Positions 1 through 8,022 are shown, numbered from the stretch's first letter. The stretch is DNA of 39,944 nucleotides from Pseudomonadota bacterium (GCA_023415605.1 JAEZKB010000102.1:1-39944), one strand, 5' to 3'. Numbers and translations are program-made. Notes: generated by a model from the letters alone, not told the origin.

Positions 1-484
1 GCCATAGGGTCAAGAACACTCTCTCCAACGTGCAATCGATCGTCGGGCAAACATTGCGGGAGGCTCAGGCAGATCCCCGCCTGGTTTCGACGATCGCAGA
101 TCGTCTGCAAGCACTGGCCAGCGCGCATGACGTGTTGACGCAACAGGGCTGGTCGAGCGCTGATATCGGCGAGGTGATCTCGGCGGCATTGGCGCCGTTC
201 AACGCCTCTGCTCGTCGGATCGCCTATGGTGGCCCCAAGGTCCAACTCTCTGCACGTGCTGCCACCGCCTTGGCGCTGGCAGTCCATGAACTATCGACCA
301 ATGCAGTCAAATACGGCGCGCTGTCGAACCAGACGGGCCGCGTTACGCTCAACTGGGAGACAGAAGATGGGCAGCTTCAACTCATCTGGACGGAAATCGG
401 GGGGCCCAGGATCTCGCCGCCCACTCGGAAAGGTTTTGGTACCAGGCTCATCGACACGGCACTGTCGGGCAGCACCTATGGGTC
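1..484 (+). repeat. Inverted duplication, copy 1 (partner 19892-20375)
   Basis: This 484-bp stretch aligns without indels to the reverse complement of 19892-20375. I counted about 29 mismatches by eye, most of them between roughly 260 and 380, while the first 250 bases differ at only about four sites. The match stops after the codons for the residues STYG. The two copies point toward each other and flank about 19 kb containing the giant adhesin gene and the IS30 element. Confidence 0.85.
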
Positions 485-578
485 AGCTAACCTGGACTAC
501 CGCCCCAGCGGCCTCGTCTTCACCTTCATTGCCCCCCTCCAGACCCTAGTGGAGGCAGATAGCGTTCGGGCATACTAG
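1..578 (+). CDS. HWE-family sensor histidine kinase, C-terminal part (5' end outside window)
   Basis: The reading frame is already open at base 3, so this is the 3' part of a longer gene. It begins at the phosphoacceptor helix (HRVKNTLSNVQ) and contains the N-box HELSTNAVKYGAL and the WTEIGGP segment, which carries the Trp-x-Glu signature of HWE kinases. A GFGTRLI segment follows, and the C-terminal beta strand of the HATPase domain is complete (YRPSGLVFTFIAPL). HWE kinases autophosphorylate a histidine and pass phosphate to response regulators, often single-domain ones in Alphaproteobacteria. The sensor domain is not visible here. Bases 1-484 match 19892-20375 on the other strand without gaps at roughly 94% identity by manual comparison. 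The call as an HWE kinase is firm; the signal it senses is unknown. Confidence 0.9.
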   Translation, partial: HRVKNTLSNVQSIVGQTLREAQADPRLVSTIADRLQALASAHDVLTQQGWSSADIGEVISAALAPFNASARRIAYGGPKVQLSARAATALALAVHELSTNAVKYGALSNQTGRVTLNWETEDGQLQLIWTEIGGPRISPPTRKGFGTRLIDTALSGSTYGSANLDYRPSGLVFTFIAPLQTLVEADSVRAY

Positions 579-646
579 GCTCCAGCGCGCCCCCGCCGAC
601 TCGCGCGTGACGCCACGTCCACAGTCACAAGATAGCCGAGATCAGG

Positions 647-913
647 CTATGACGGGTCTGATCTCTCCCTAATTGCGTCAGCGATCATTTCCCGAGCATT
701 GTCCCATTGTGTGTCGAGATATCGACCGAGGTCGTTCACGTGCACCAGCCTCGCTGCCTTGGCGCTTCGCTCTATCCGGATCAAGGGCAAATCAATCTCG
801 CCGCTGCCCACCTTCCTCACGAACTGCTCTTTGCTGAGGCCGAAGAAGTCTCGCGCAACCAGGTGGGCCTGGATACAGGCGCGCCCCTCGAACATCGCCA
901 ACAGCAACGGCAA
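647..913 (-). CDS. PrtN-like pyocin activator family protein
   Basis: An 88-residue protein resembling the pyocin activator PrtN family (Pfam PrtN). It shows the family pattern: an N-terminal LLAMFEG, then FFGLSKEQFVRKVGSGEI, LPLIRIERSAKAARLVHV and a C-terminal DLGRYLD. In Pseudomonas, PrtN activates pyocin genes; members elsewhere are usually small regulators found in prophage or accessory regions. The start is uncertain. A TTG at 913 directly follows an in-frame stop, and the next candidate is an ATG at 895; neither has a clear ribosome binding site on this strand. The N-terminus may therefore be slightly truncated. No pyocin or phage structural genes are visible nearby. Confidence 0.7.
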   Translation of the reverse strand: MPLLLAMFEGRACIQAHLVARDFFGLSKEQFVRKVGSGEIDLPLIRIERSAKAARLVHVNDLGRYLDTQWDNAREMIADAIRERSDPS

Positions 914-1083
914 TCAGTATCAGGAGGAATGCGACAGCCGCGAGCGCTCCCCTGTCTTCGATTCTCCGAGGGGGTTGCACGACGTCAGTTCGGGAGCAGG
1001 AAAGGTAGGTCAGCTGAGTAGATTAATGGAAAATTGTCCCGATGGGTTTTACGGTGAGCAATCCTTATTCCAGGGAGGGGACC

Positions 1084-1281
1084 ATGGATACCGGACGCTA
1101 TGCTGCCAAGGTGCAGCCTCCAAAGCCACAACTCGCCGCCTATAGCGTAGCCGACTTCGCCCGAAAGCATGGCCTAAGCGCGGTACGCGCTAAGGAGATA
1201 TTGGACCGGGCCGGGCCCAGTCCCGAATACGCCGACCTCTTGGCAGAGAGAGGGAAACCTGCGGGGAGTCGCGACCTCTAG
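1084..1281 (+). CDS. Small hypothetical protein, helix-turn-helix-like
   Basis: A 65-residue protein. The ATG at 1084 is chosen over an in-frame ATG at 1042 because AGGGAGGGG lies just upstream of it. The central segment YSVADFARKHGLSAVRAKEIL looks like a short helical module, faintly reminiscent of DUF3606 or helix-turn-helix folds, followed by a charged tail. I do not recognise a specific family. It stands alone between a PrtN-like gene on the other strand and a pair of minus-strand hypotheticals. Confidence 0.5.
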   Translation: MDTGRYAAKVQPPKPQLAAYSVADFARKHGLSAVRAKEILDRAGPSPEYADLLAERGKPAGSRDL

Positions 1282-1295
1282 GCGCTCACGAAATG

Positions 1296-1520
1296 TCAGC
1301 TAACGCCGCCACCTGAAGAAAGTGGACGACTTAAAGGGCAGGTGTTTGGCGTAGCCTTCATCGTCTGAAAACTGACGACCGCCTTTGCGCATCCTAGCGC
1401 CTTATCCATGGTCTCCTGCATCACTTCTTCGGCTGCCAGACGCGCCGTTGGCGCTCGCACGATGATCTCCGGACCATCTGGAGTTCCGAGGGTCCAAGGT
1501 TGAACCTCATATTGTTTCAT
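1296..1520 (-). CDS. Hypothetical protein, second gene of a coupled pair
   Basis: A 74-residue product not recognised as a known family. The middle segment (VRAPTARLAAEEVMQETMDKA) looks like a normal alpha/beta protein, while the C-terminus is polar and probably unstructured. Its ATG overlaps the stop codon of the upstream gene in an ATGA arrangement at 1517-1520, typical of translational coupling. This overlap is the main support for both genes being real. Confidence 0.45.
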   Translation of the reverse strand: MKQYEVQPWTLGTPDGPEIIVRAPTARLAAEEVMQETMDKALGCAKAVVSFQTMKATPNTCPLSRPLSSGGGVS

Positions 1521-1699
1521 TTTCTCTTCCAGGCATGTTCGACTGCGATCGTCACACCGCTTGGCAGCGGCCCTATCTTCAGACCGGTCTCCAGCTCTTC
1601 CTGAGCAAAGATGCCCACACGCCGTCGTTTCAGCACGCGATGAAGGGTTTGTCGGGTAAACGGCGGTAGTAATCTAAAAAGCTTCTTGGTGACTCGCAT
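1517..1699 (-). CDS. Hypothetical basic protein, first gene of a coupled pair
   Basis: A 60-residue, strongly basic protein beginning MRVTKKLFRLLPP and containing KRRRVGIF, with no recognisable domain. It is followed with a 4-bp overlap by the 1296-1520 gene. The 200 bases upstream, between this gene and the MucR-like gene, would hold divergent promoters. Moderate-low confidence because the evidence is reading frame and gene overlap only. Confidence 0.4.
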   Translation of the reverse strand: MRVTKKLFRLLPPFTRQTLHRVLKRRRVGIFAQEELETGLKIGPLPSGVTIAVEHAWKRK

Positions 1700-1900
1700 C
1701 GCACAGGCACTCCTGTGGTGGCGGACGAATACGCAGGAGCACTTCCAGCGCTGCTCCGCGATTGAACAGAATCAATCTCGGCAAGCGATGATCGTTCCTT
1801 TGGCCAAAGGACCTCACAATCTGAAGATGATTGGCCCCACCCTTGTGTCATTGAGAGGCGACGGCTAACTCTTGAAAGCGGATCATTTGGGAGGTTGGTT

Positions 1901-2356
1901 TTGCAAGAAGCTGCTGTCAGCGCTAATTTTTATGTCGATGAAACTGCGGGCATCGTCTCCGCCTTTGTCAGCCGCAATGCTGTCGCTCCTGGGGCAGTGG
2001 CAGAACTTATCTCGTCGGTTCACGCAGCCTTAGTAGGGCTGTCAGCGCCTGTGGAAGAGCTGCGGCGAAAGTTGGTGCCGGCTGTCCCCATTCGTAAGTC
2101 GATCACCCCGGACTACCTGATCTCGCTTGAAGACGGGAAGCGATTTAAATCGCTCAAGCGGACCCTGAAGGCGCGGTACGGTCTATCGCCCGACCAGTAC
2201 CGGGCAAAGTGGGGCCTCCCGGATGACTACCCCATGGTGGCGCCGAACTACTCCAAGAAGCGTTCCGAGATTGCAAATGTGTCGGGGCTTGGCCGCTCTA
2301 CTCCGCCTAAGTCCGTGGGCAAGGCTAGGCAGAAGGGGAATGCACGGCGCAGATAG
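1901..2356 (+). CDS. MucR/Ros-family transcriptional regulator lacking zinc ligands
   Basis: A 151-residue protein of the Ros/MucR family, which in alphaproteobacteria represses exopolysaccharide, motility, cell-cycle and virulence genes by binding AT-rich DNA. Family landmarks are RRKLVPAVPIRKSI, then GKRFKSLKRTL (residues 79-89), LSPDQYRAKWGLPDDYPMVAP and YSKKRSE. The normal C2H2 zinc finger is absent: serine stands at the first Cys position (about residue 75), aspartate at the second (78) and threonine at the first His (88), and no Cys or His lies in the finger region. Some rhizobial MucR homologues are known to fold without zinc. I chose the TTG at 1901 because GGGAGG at 1889-1894 is correctly spaced for it and too close for the TTG at 1895. 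Confidence 0.85.
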   Translation: MQEAAVSANFYVDETAGIVSAFVSRNAVAPGAVAELISSVHAALVGLSAPVEELRRKLVPAVPIRKSITPDYLISLEDGKRFKSLKRTLKARYGLSPDQYRAKWGLPDDYPMVAPNYSKKRSEIANVSGLGRSTPPKSVGKARQKGNARRR

Positions 2357-2465
2357 ACTCGATAATTTGCTCTCGATCGCTAGTGGCCTCCCGCAAGTAA
2401 CGCACAAATAGCCAAGGACTGGATTCCAAATTTGCTGTCAGTCCCTCGCTACTGCCAGCATTTCC

Positions 2466-3041
2466 TCAACTAAGGGTCGCAGGACGGTGGTCCATTTCAA
2501 GCACTTGACTTCCCCTGACAGGACTCCTGCTTTGATCTTTTGGATTTCCGACCTGCCACCGCCAGAGCTTGCCAGCCAACCCAGCAACCCCTTCGACCCG
2601 CTGCATGCCAATCTTCTGCAGCACAGCTGTCGAGGCGTTTGGCCAGGGTAGCGAGTGTGCAATCACAGCGCTCGCGCCGTTGTCGAAGGCTAGGTCAATG
2701 AGGCCGGAAGCGGCTTCGGTGGCATAGCCGCTGTTCCGAAACGTGGGCGCGATCTCATAGCCGATCTCCGCTCGGCCCTGTTCGTCCGGAGCGCCGACGA
2801 AGCCCCCATTGCCAACGAGCAGCGGCGCAGTCCGCAGCACAAACAGGTAGCCATGCCAGGGCTCGGGCGTTTCTTCGCAGTCGCCAAATGCCTCGGGAAA
2901 TTCTGGCCAGCCGTCCGGTAGTGTGACACCGATCAAGCCGCCGAATGCAGCCGCAGAGGACTGCATCGCCAGTTTCATCAATGGCGTGACGGGGACCAGG
3001 CTGAGGCGGATCGTCACCGGTATGCCAGGCAGGATCACCAT
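2466..3041 (-). CDS. GNAT-family N-acetyltransferase
   Basis: A 191-residue GCN5-related acetyltransferase that would move an acetyl group from acetyl-CoA to an unidentified small molecule or protein N-terminus. The signature is AEIGYEIAPTFRNSGYATEA, containing beta 4 and the acetyl-CoA pyrophosphate-binding loop (RNSGYA). NASTAVLQKIGMQ follows, typical of the RimJ/RimL-like branch. The last 30 residues after LWRWQVG are polar and not part of the fold. The ATG at 3041 lies two bases past the stop of the upstream membrane-protein gene; a GTG at 3050 would overlap it. Third gene of an operon running from 4071, presumably under the divergent LysR regulator. Confidence 0.85.
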   Translation of the reverse strand: MVILPGIPVTIRLSLVPVTPLMKLAMQSSAAAFGGLIGVTLPDGWPEFPEAFGDCEETPEPWHGYLFVLRTAPLLVGNGGFVGAPDEQGRAEIGYEIAPTFRNSGYATEAASGLIDLAFDNGASAVIAHSLPWPNASTAVLQKIGMQRVEGVAGLAGKLWRWQVGNPKDQSRSPVRGSQVLEMDHRPATLS

Positions 3042-3042
3042 G

Positions 3043-3492
3043 TCAGCCACTCACTGGATCAACGTCGGGCATACCCCACTGGCGCCGCCGCGACCGCATG
3101 CGCGCTGCCCGGATCAGATCGCTGATCACGATCACAACGAACAGCAGCATGGAGAGCATGGCGAGCAGTGAGCCAACAATGATCGAAGCCTCGCCGCGAC
3201 TATGGAGTTCCGACCCGGTGGGCGATGTCAGCAACAAGGCGAGCCCCCCGGCCATAGCCGGCGCGCCAAGTCCGCCGAGTATCACCTGCACCCAGCGCAA
3301 CCGCCTCGCCGATGCGGTGTTGCTGCGGTGATAAAGGCCATAAATCGCCATCGTCACCCAGCCCACGAGGTTGAGGTGCGCATGCGCCGGCGCCAGCGTG
3401 AAGTCTTGTGCAGTACCCATGTAGATTCCCATCGCCATGCCTGTGAGCGCCATCAGCGCGGCGACGATAAGACAGATGTTGCTCAAATCCAT
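3043..3492 (-). CDS. Four-helix membrane protein, heme-copper-oxidase-subunit-I-like motif
   Basis: A 149-residue integral membrane protein with four predicted hydrophobic spans: about residues 5-25, 40-55, 68-88 and 103-123. The segment APAHAHLNLVGW resembles the His-rich loop of small cytochrome-oxidase-I-like and NnrS-like proteins, but at this length it cannot be a complete oxidase subunit. The C-terminus is basic (RAARMRSRRRQ), fitting a cytoplasmic location. It lies 3 bases after the NTF2-like gene and 1 base before the GNAT gene, so the three are surely co-transcribed. Function unknown. Confidence 0.75.
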   Translation of the reverse strand: MDLSNICLIVAALMALTGMAMGIYMGTAQDFTLAPAHAHLNLVGWVTMAIYGLYHRSNTASARRLRWVQVILGGLGAPAMAGGLALLLTSPTGSELHSRGEASIIVGSLLAMLSMLLFVVIVISDLIRAARMRSRRRQWGMPDVDPVSG

Positions 3493-3495
3493 GGC

Positions 3496-4071
3496 TCACT
3501 CCACCTCCGGCAGCCCGCGGCCGGCTGCCAAAGAGGAGAGATCGCGCAGAGATATTGAATGGACCAGCGGATCAGCATGCCGATGCACCAGTTTCCAGTC
3601 GTCGCCCTGGCGCTGGAAGACCTGCGTGACGCGCAGCGACCAGTCCTGGTTCGGAAGACCATGCACCTCCCCGTCGTTCCGCTCGACATAAACCAGTACA
3701 ACCAAGTCGTCGCTGGCGTAGGTCTGGTCGACTTCAAGCCGCGCCGTGCCGTTGCGGAAATTCGTGGCGAGTGCAGCAAGCCGCTCCGCGGTGGCGTTGA
3801 AGCCATGGCTGGTCAGGCCGCCAAATGGCTCCATCAACGTAAAGCCTTCGCCAATGCCGACAACCGCATTCCATTCCTGCATGCGACCGGCATTGAAGAG
3901 CTGGGCCTGCTTTTCAGCGCGTGCGATCAGCTGCGGGACCGCGTCATCCATCGGTTCGGCTGCCGCCGCTGCCTTGGCACAGAACGGCAGCAGCAGCGTC
4001 ATCGCCAAAGTAAGGCGGCGGGAGAGAGGGTGGCGGGCAATATACCCCGCCCGGGGCAGTGAGTTGGTCAC
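3496..4071 (-). CDS. Exported NTF2-like (SnoaL/DUF4440-type) protein
   Basis: A 191-residue protein with an N-terminal signal peptide: basic start, then LTLAMTLLLPFCAKAAAAAEP. A DUF4440/SnoaL-type cone fold follows, with AEKQAQLFNAGRMQEWNAVV, GFTLMEPFGG and the closing strand QVFQRQGDDWKLVHRHADPL. Such folds bind or transform small molecules; the substrate cannot be read from the sequence. The open frame extends upstream to 4290, but that part overlaps the divergent LysR gene. I place the start at the GTG at 4071, just before the signal peptide. First gene of the operon divergent from the LysR gene. Confidence 0.75.
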   Translation of the reverse strand: MTNSLPRAGYIARHPLSRRLTLAMTLLLPFCAKAAAAAEPMDDAVPQLIARAEKQAQLFNAGRMQEWNAVVGIGEGFTLMEPFGGLTSHGFNATAERLAALATNFRNGTARLEVDQTYASDDLVVLVYVERNDGEVHGLPNQDWSLRVTQVFQRQGDDWKLVHRHADPLVHSISLRDLSSLAAGRGLPEVE

Positions 4072-4130
4072 TTCGGACGTCCTTGTTGTTGCTGCTCGGT
4101 GGTGAGCGGCCGCAACATCCTCTTCCACAG

Positions 4131-4174
4131 ATGCTGAATCCAGTGATATGATTTCACTGATATGCTGAATCCAG
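4131..4174. promoter_or_regulatory. Probable LysR operator between divergent genes
   Basis: A perfect inverted repeat CAGTGA-N7-TCACTG lies at 4141-4159, compatible with the T-N11-A pattern of LysR-type sites. It is bracketed by a 13-bp direct repeat, ATGCTGAATCCAG, at 4131-4143 and 4162-4174. The second copy contains the start codon of the LysR gene. The placement suggests autorepression together with control of the operon starting at 4071. Confidence 0.55.
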
Positions 4175-5136
4175 TTGATCTTTCGCGCACCGACCTGAAC
4201 CTGCTCGTGCTGTTCGAAGCCGTGATGCGCGAGCGTCACGTCGGACGCGCCGCCGAGGCGTTGAACCTGACGGCTTCGGCCGTGAGCCACGGCCTTAAGC
4301 GCCTAAGACTGCTACTTGGCGACCCGTTGTTCCTGAAGACACCGCGGGGGGTGGTGCCCACTGAGCGCGCCGAAGATCTCGCGCCCGGTATTGCGGAGGT
4401 ACTCGCCGGCGTGCGTAGCGTCATAGCGAGCAGCGAGCCTTTCGACCCCTCGCGCTCGACCCGACGCTTTCTAATTGGTGCGCCGGACGGCATTTCATCG
4501 GTGCTGCTTCCGCCACTCCTCGCACAGCTCGCCAGGCAAGCCCCGGATGTAGACATCGGCGTGCGTCAGTTGCTGCCGAAGGAAGGGGAAACGACCATGG
4601 CGCTGGGTTGGCGGGACTCACTGCTGGCCCTTGACGCGCGCGCCATGGACGTCGCTATCCTGCCGTTCCGCGACGTTCCCGCGCGCTTCCTCAGCGTGGA
4701 TCTCTTCTCTGAGGATTTCGTCATCGCCGCCCGGGCCGACCATCCTTATCTACAACGGCCGAGCCTGGAGCACTATTGCGAGCAGCAACACCTCGTCGTC
4801 TCGCATGCCGGCGATCCGCACGGCTTCGTCGACGGATTACTGGAGCGGCAGGGGATGTCACGCCGCGTCGCACTAACGGTGCCGAACTTCATGTTCGCTA
4901 TGGCGATGCTGGCAGAAACAAACCTGATCTCAGCGCTGCCCCGTCGATTCGTCGAGCTGTTCGGAAACCGCTACGGAGTCGCCAGCGTAGCAGCGCCGTT
5001 CGCTTTCCCGACCTATGCCGTCAGCCTCATCGTTCCGCGCGTTGCCACCATGGACGCAGGCATTTCTTGGCTGGTGAAAACACTCAGCTCAGTTCTCGCC
5101 TTTGATGAGGGTAGGCCCCCGCCCATGAGCCACTGA
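4162..5136 (+). CDS. LysR-family transcriptional regulator
   Basis: A 324-residue LysR-type regulator. The N-terminal winged helix-turn-helix (about residues 7-66) includes DLNLLVLFEAVMRERHVGRA, LTASAVSHGLKRLR and GDPLFLKTPRGVVPT. An effector-binding domain of the periplasmic-binding-protein type fills the rest. The NodD/LinR-like opening (LSRTDLNLLVLFEAVM) is typical of regulators that act on a divergent target. The ATG at 4162 sits inside a direct repeat next to a palindrome. No strong ribosome binding site precedes it, so translation may be weak or leaderless. The likely target is the NTF2-like/membrane/GNAT operon. Confidence 0.92.
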   Translation: MLNPVDLSRTDLNLLVLFEAVMRERHVGRAAEALNLTASAVSHGLKRLRLLLGDPLFLKTPRGVVPTERAEDLAPGIAEVLAGVRSVIASSEPFDPSRSTRRFLIGAPDGISSVLLPPLLAQLARQAPDVDIGVRQLLPKEGETTMALGWRDSLLALDARAMDVAILPFRDVPARFLSVDLFSEDFVIAARADHPYLQRPSLEHYCEQQHLVVSHAGDPHGFVDGLLERQGMSRRVALTVPNFMFAMAMLAETNLISALPRRFVELFGNRYGVASVAAPFAFPTYAVSLIVPRVATMDAGISWLVKTLSSVLAFDEGRPPPMSH

Positions 5137-5218
5137 GAGCTCCATCTCGACCCGGCTACACGGCGGCAGCGAGGGCTAAAAGGTCATGGGTATGGAAAAC
5201 GGCCGGATCAGGTGCCTG

Positions 5219-5590
5219 TTAAGTCGAGCTGACCCTGCGCCCCACAGGCACCAGATTGCCGTCTGGGTCGCTGATGGCGAATTCGAATGTGCCCCAGGGC
5301 TGCAGCTTGGGCGGCTGCAGGAGGCGATCGCCGAGCCGGGCGGCGAGGCCTTGGACATCGTCCGCATAGATGTAGATGCCGAACGGGCTCTTGCCAGGGA
5401 TCAACCACCCATCCGGCGCCTTGGTCAGATGCAGGTCGCCACCCAATCCGTCGCTGAGGATGGCGTAGCCTGCGTACGAGCTCTCCGCGGCAAATCCGAG
5501 TAGGGTATAGAACTCCCGTGAGGCTGCGAGGTCGTTGCAGGGCACTACTGCAACGACACGGCTGGGTTGAAACACGGTCGTCTTAGTCAC
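5219..5590 (-). CDS. VOC-superfamily (glyoxalase/bleomycin resistance-like) protein
   Basis: A 123-residue protein with two paired beta-alpha-beta-beta-beta modules of the vicinal-oxygen-chelate superfamily. Visible parts are VVAVVPCNDLAASREFYTLL at the start of module 1, FGIYIYADDVQGLAARL at the start of module 2, and the closing WGTFEFAISDPDGNLVPV, whose Asp-Pro-Asp-Gly-Asn is typical of the group. Many such proteins sequester bleomycin-type drugs, others are dioxygenases or isomerases; this one cannot be assigned. It is divergent from the AraC gene that starts at 5866. Confidence 0.88.
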   Translation of the reverse strand: MTKTTVFQPSRVVAVVPCNDLAASREFYTLLGFAAESSYAGYAILSDGLGGDLHLTKAPDGWLIPGKSPFGIYIYADDVQGLAARLGDRLLQPPKLQPWGTFEFAISDPDGNLVPVGRRVSST

Positions 5591-5865
5591 TGGGAGGCAC
5601 CCGCTGCGGCCCGTCGTTCATGTCGAACCCCCAATGGATGTTCCGCGGTTGGCATAAAGCTAACGGAGCGGGTCCATGGCAAGTTCGTTGCCGCACTAAA
5701 TCGGCTGCCCATGTAGGCCTCGCTTTGCTTTCGCTGACAGCACTAGCGCCTTTCAAATGTGCCGATCCTGCGAAAACAATGGCCTTGCCATCAAACTGTA
5801 CCGCAACCTCTCCCGTTGGAGGCCGGACGCAGCTACGCTGCCGGTGGATTTCTTGGGGTGGCAGC

Positions 5866-6756
5866 GTGCGCATCGTTCAACTCGATCAGGCATTCCAGCG
5901 ACAGTCTTCGACCGACGCGGTTCGTCGGTCGCATTTCGACCTGTTCCGTCGACATCCGGTTGCCTTCCGGCTTCGAACGACCCGGCTGCAGGTTGAGCCG
6001 CATCCCGGCAACTTCAGCATCAAGACCGTGTTCTCCGGAGCCGAGCGTTATGAGTTTGCCGATCGAGTAACGACAGTGACTGCAGGGCAAGTGCTGTTTG
6101 TGAAACCTGACGTGATATACTCGAGCTCAATCCAGTCGTCGGCACCTACCGACACGTTTTCCATTTTCCTTCCCAAGGCGCTGGTTGGGCGTCTGCTCGG
6201 CAATCGGGATATCGATGCCTTCCTCAATTCCGCGCTTGCTTGCACGAGCCTGCCGGGACTGCCGTCTGTCTCCCGACGCCTGCTCCAGGTTGCAACTGCG
6301 CTGGCGGAAGGCAACGAACTGGCAGCCTCCGAGGCGATGGTCGATCTGGTGGCGGAGAGCGGCTCCACCCTTGACGAAATCGAGAGTGCCTCCAAGCGGT
6401 TGAAGGCGTCGAACCAGCGAACCAAAGCTGAACTCATGCGCCGCTTGTTGCTGTGTCGTACATTGCTCCACGATCACATCGAGGATGGCGTATCGCTGTC
6501 CAGGCTTGCGGAAGAGACGTGCATGTCGGAGTTCCACCTGATGCGGTGCTTCAGACAATCGTTCGGGATGTCAGTTGCCCAGTACCTGCTTCGGCTGCGA
6601 ATGCAGCGGGCGGCAAAACTGCTCGACGCCGGCGACGTCCCGGTGCGGTTAGTGGCGGCGCGCTGCGGATACTCCGACCTGTCCGCATTCGGTCGCGCCT
6701 TCCGGCGGCACTGGGGCCGGTCCGCGACCGAACGCCGGACGCAACCTGCCGATTAG
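5866..6756 (+). CDS. AraC-family transcriptional regulator
   Basis: A 296-residue activator-type regulator. A cupin-like ligand-binding domain occupies the N-terminal half (FSIKTVFSGAERYEFADRVT followed by VTAGQVLFVKPDVIY). The double helix-turn-helix is C-terminal: SLSRLAEETCMSEFHLMRCF, then VRLVAARCGYSDLSAFGRAFRRHWG. I chose the GTG at 5866, with an upstream TTGGGGTG as weak binding site, over the 82-codon upstream extension, which has no domain character. The hydrolase/YciI cluster immediately downstream on the same strand is the natural regulon candidate. Confidence 0.9.
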   Translation: MRIVQLDQAFQRQSSTDAVRRSHFDLFRRHPVAFRLRTTRLQVEPHPGNFSIKTVFSGAERYEFADRVTTVTAGQVLFVKPDVIYSSSIQSSAPTDTFSIFLPKALVGRLLGNRDIDAFLNSALACTSLPGLPSVSRRLLQVATALAEGNELAASEAMVDLVAESGSTLDEIESASKRLKASNQRTKAELMRRLLLCRTLLHDHIEDGVSLSRLAEETCMSEFHLMRCFRQSFGMSVAQYLLRLRMQRAAKLLDAGDVPVRLVAARCGYSDLSAFGRAFRRHWGRSATERRTQPAD

Positions 6757-6820
6757 CAGGATCGGCACGATCGCCTCAGGACAGAAATAAGCTTCACTTT
6801 TTCGAGGTCGAGTTTTTGTC

Positions 6821-7588
6821 TTGAGCCAGCTGATTTCCACGGCCGACACAACAATGGGCTCCGTATCGGTGCCAACCCGCATTTACCGCACCGCCCTTCC
6901 CTCCTCCTGGACTATTGTGTTCGCCCACGGCGGCGGCTTCAGTTGGGGTACACTGGACGACTATGATCTAATTGCGCGACGACTATGCTCTGCGACCGGT
7001 GCCGAGGTCATTTCCGTCGACTACCGCCTCGCGCCGGACTATCCGTTTCCTTGCGGTCTTGACGATCTCTGCCAGGTTCTGCGGGAAATCGGTCGGGAGC
7101 GGATGGTCGCCGTCGCCGGCGACAGCGCTGGAGGATGCCTGGCCGCAAGTGCCGCGCAGTTCGTTCAGGCCGAGGGACTGATCCGTCTGGACGCGCAGAT
7201 TCTCATCTATCCGATGATCGAACATTATGACCGCACGCCAGATGGGTTTCACACCTTGGCCGGTCGTTTCCATCCGAGCTTTGAAGCGATCCGAGGCGCC
7301 TGGGATAACTACCTGCAAGCGCCAGTCAGCGCTCTGCCAACCTATGCCGTACCGCCACGGGGCCCGTCCTTGATTGGGCTGCCGCCCACTCTCACGATCG
7401 TTGCCGAGAACGATCCCTTGCGATTTGAAGGCATCGCCTATGCAGAGCTCCTCGCCGCGGCCGGCGTGGCGAGTTCCGTCCTAAGCTACGAGGGTACCGA
7501 ACATGGATTTCTCAACGAACCATCGCAGCAATCCGTACCTGCGGCGATGCGAGACATCGGTACGTGGCTAGCGGACGTGAAGCCATGA
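6821..7588 (+). CDS. Alpha/beta hydrolase, hormone-sensitive-lipase type
   Basis: A 255-residue carboxylesterase-type hydrolase. The oxyanion-hole motif HGGGFSWG lies near residue 32, the nucleophile elbow is GDSAGG near residue 102, the acid is in ENDPLR and the catalytic histidine is in GTEHGF. Together these place it in the HSL/esterase family IV, acting on short-chain esters in the cytoplasm. The TTG start at 6821 is poorly supported by a binding site; an ATG at 6854 is the alternative. It follows the AraC gene by 64 bases and precedes a YciI-like gene, suggesting a small catabolic or detoxification cluster. Confidence 0.85.
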   Translation: MSQLISTADTTMGSVSVPTRIYRTALPSSWTIVFAHGGGFSWGTLDDYDLIARRLCSATGAEVISVDYRLAPDYPFPCGLDDLCQVLREIGRERMVAVAGDSAGGCLAASAAQFVQAEGLIRLDAQILIYPMIEHYDRTPDGFHTLAGRFHPSFEAIRGAWDNYLQAPVSALPTYAVPPRGPSLIGLPPTLTIVAENDPLRFEGIAYAELLAAAGVASSVLSYEGTEHGFLNEPSQQSVPAAMRDIGTWLADVKP

Positions 7589-7680
7589 CCAGTTCGCCCG
7601 AACATATGGCGCGGCGCCCTCCCGCGCGGCAGCGGTAAGGGCTTCTCGACCTCTCCTTTCCGACACCACAGGGACAACAA

Positions 7681-7977
7681 ATGGACACCACCCACTTCCT
7701 CTATCTGGCGGCGCCGCCTCGGAGCACATTCGTGTTCGATGCCACCGCGGAAGAGTATAATATCCTTCACCAGCATTTTGCCTTCATGGATGATGTCCGC
7801 AACCGGGGGAAACTGCTTCTGACCGGCCCCTGCCTTGATGGTTTTGGAGGCGTCGCCATCTTCAAAGTCACGGACGAGGCGGAGGCTGCCGCTCTGATGG
7901 CCTCCGACCCTGCAATTCAGGCCGGCCTGTTCACCGGAACACTGCATCCTATGAGCGTGGACCAGGTCACCCCGTAA
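7681..7977 (+). CDS. YciI-like (YCII domain) protein
   Basis: A 98-residue single-domain protein of the YCII family, a ferredoxin-like fold of small dehalogenase- or isomerase-like proteins. Visible features are HFLYLAAPPRSTF at the start, HFAFMDDVRNRGKLLLTGPC in the middle, where the family commonly has H..F......G.L...GP, and VTDEAEAAALMASDPAIQAG near the end. The reaction is unknown. AGGGACAAC precedes the ATG. It lies between two alpha/beta hydrolase genes on the same strand. Confidence 0.85.
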   Translation: MDTTHFLYLAAPPRSTFVFDATAEEYNILHQHFAFMDDVRNRGKLLLTGPCLDGFGGVAIFKVTDEAEAAALMASDPAIQAGLFTGTLHPMSVDQVTP

Positions 7978-8022
7978 CGTGATGAACCCCTGCCTGAACC
8001 ACCTGGCGAAGGGAGGCCGATC

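Noticed and set aside
4072..4290. 73-codon N-terminal extension of the NTF2-like gene
   Set aside because: It overlaps the divergent LysR gene and precedes a clear signal peptide; the GTG at 4071 is a better start.
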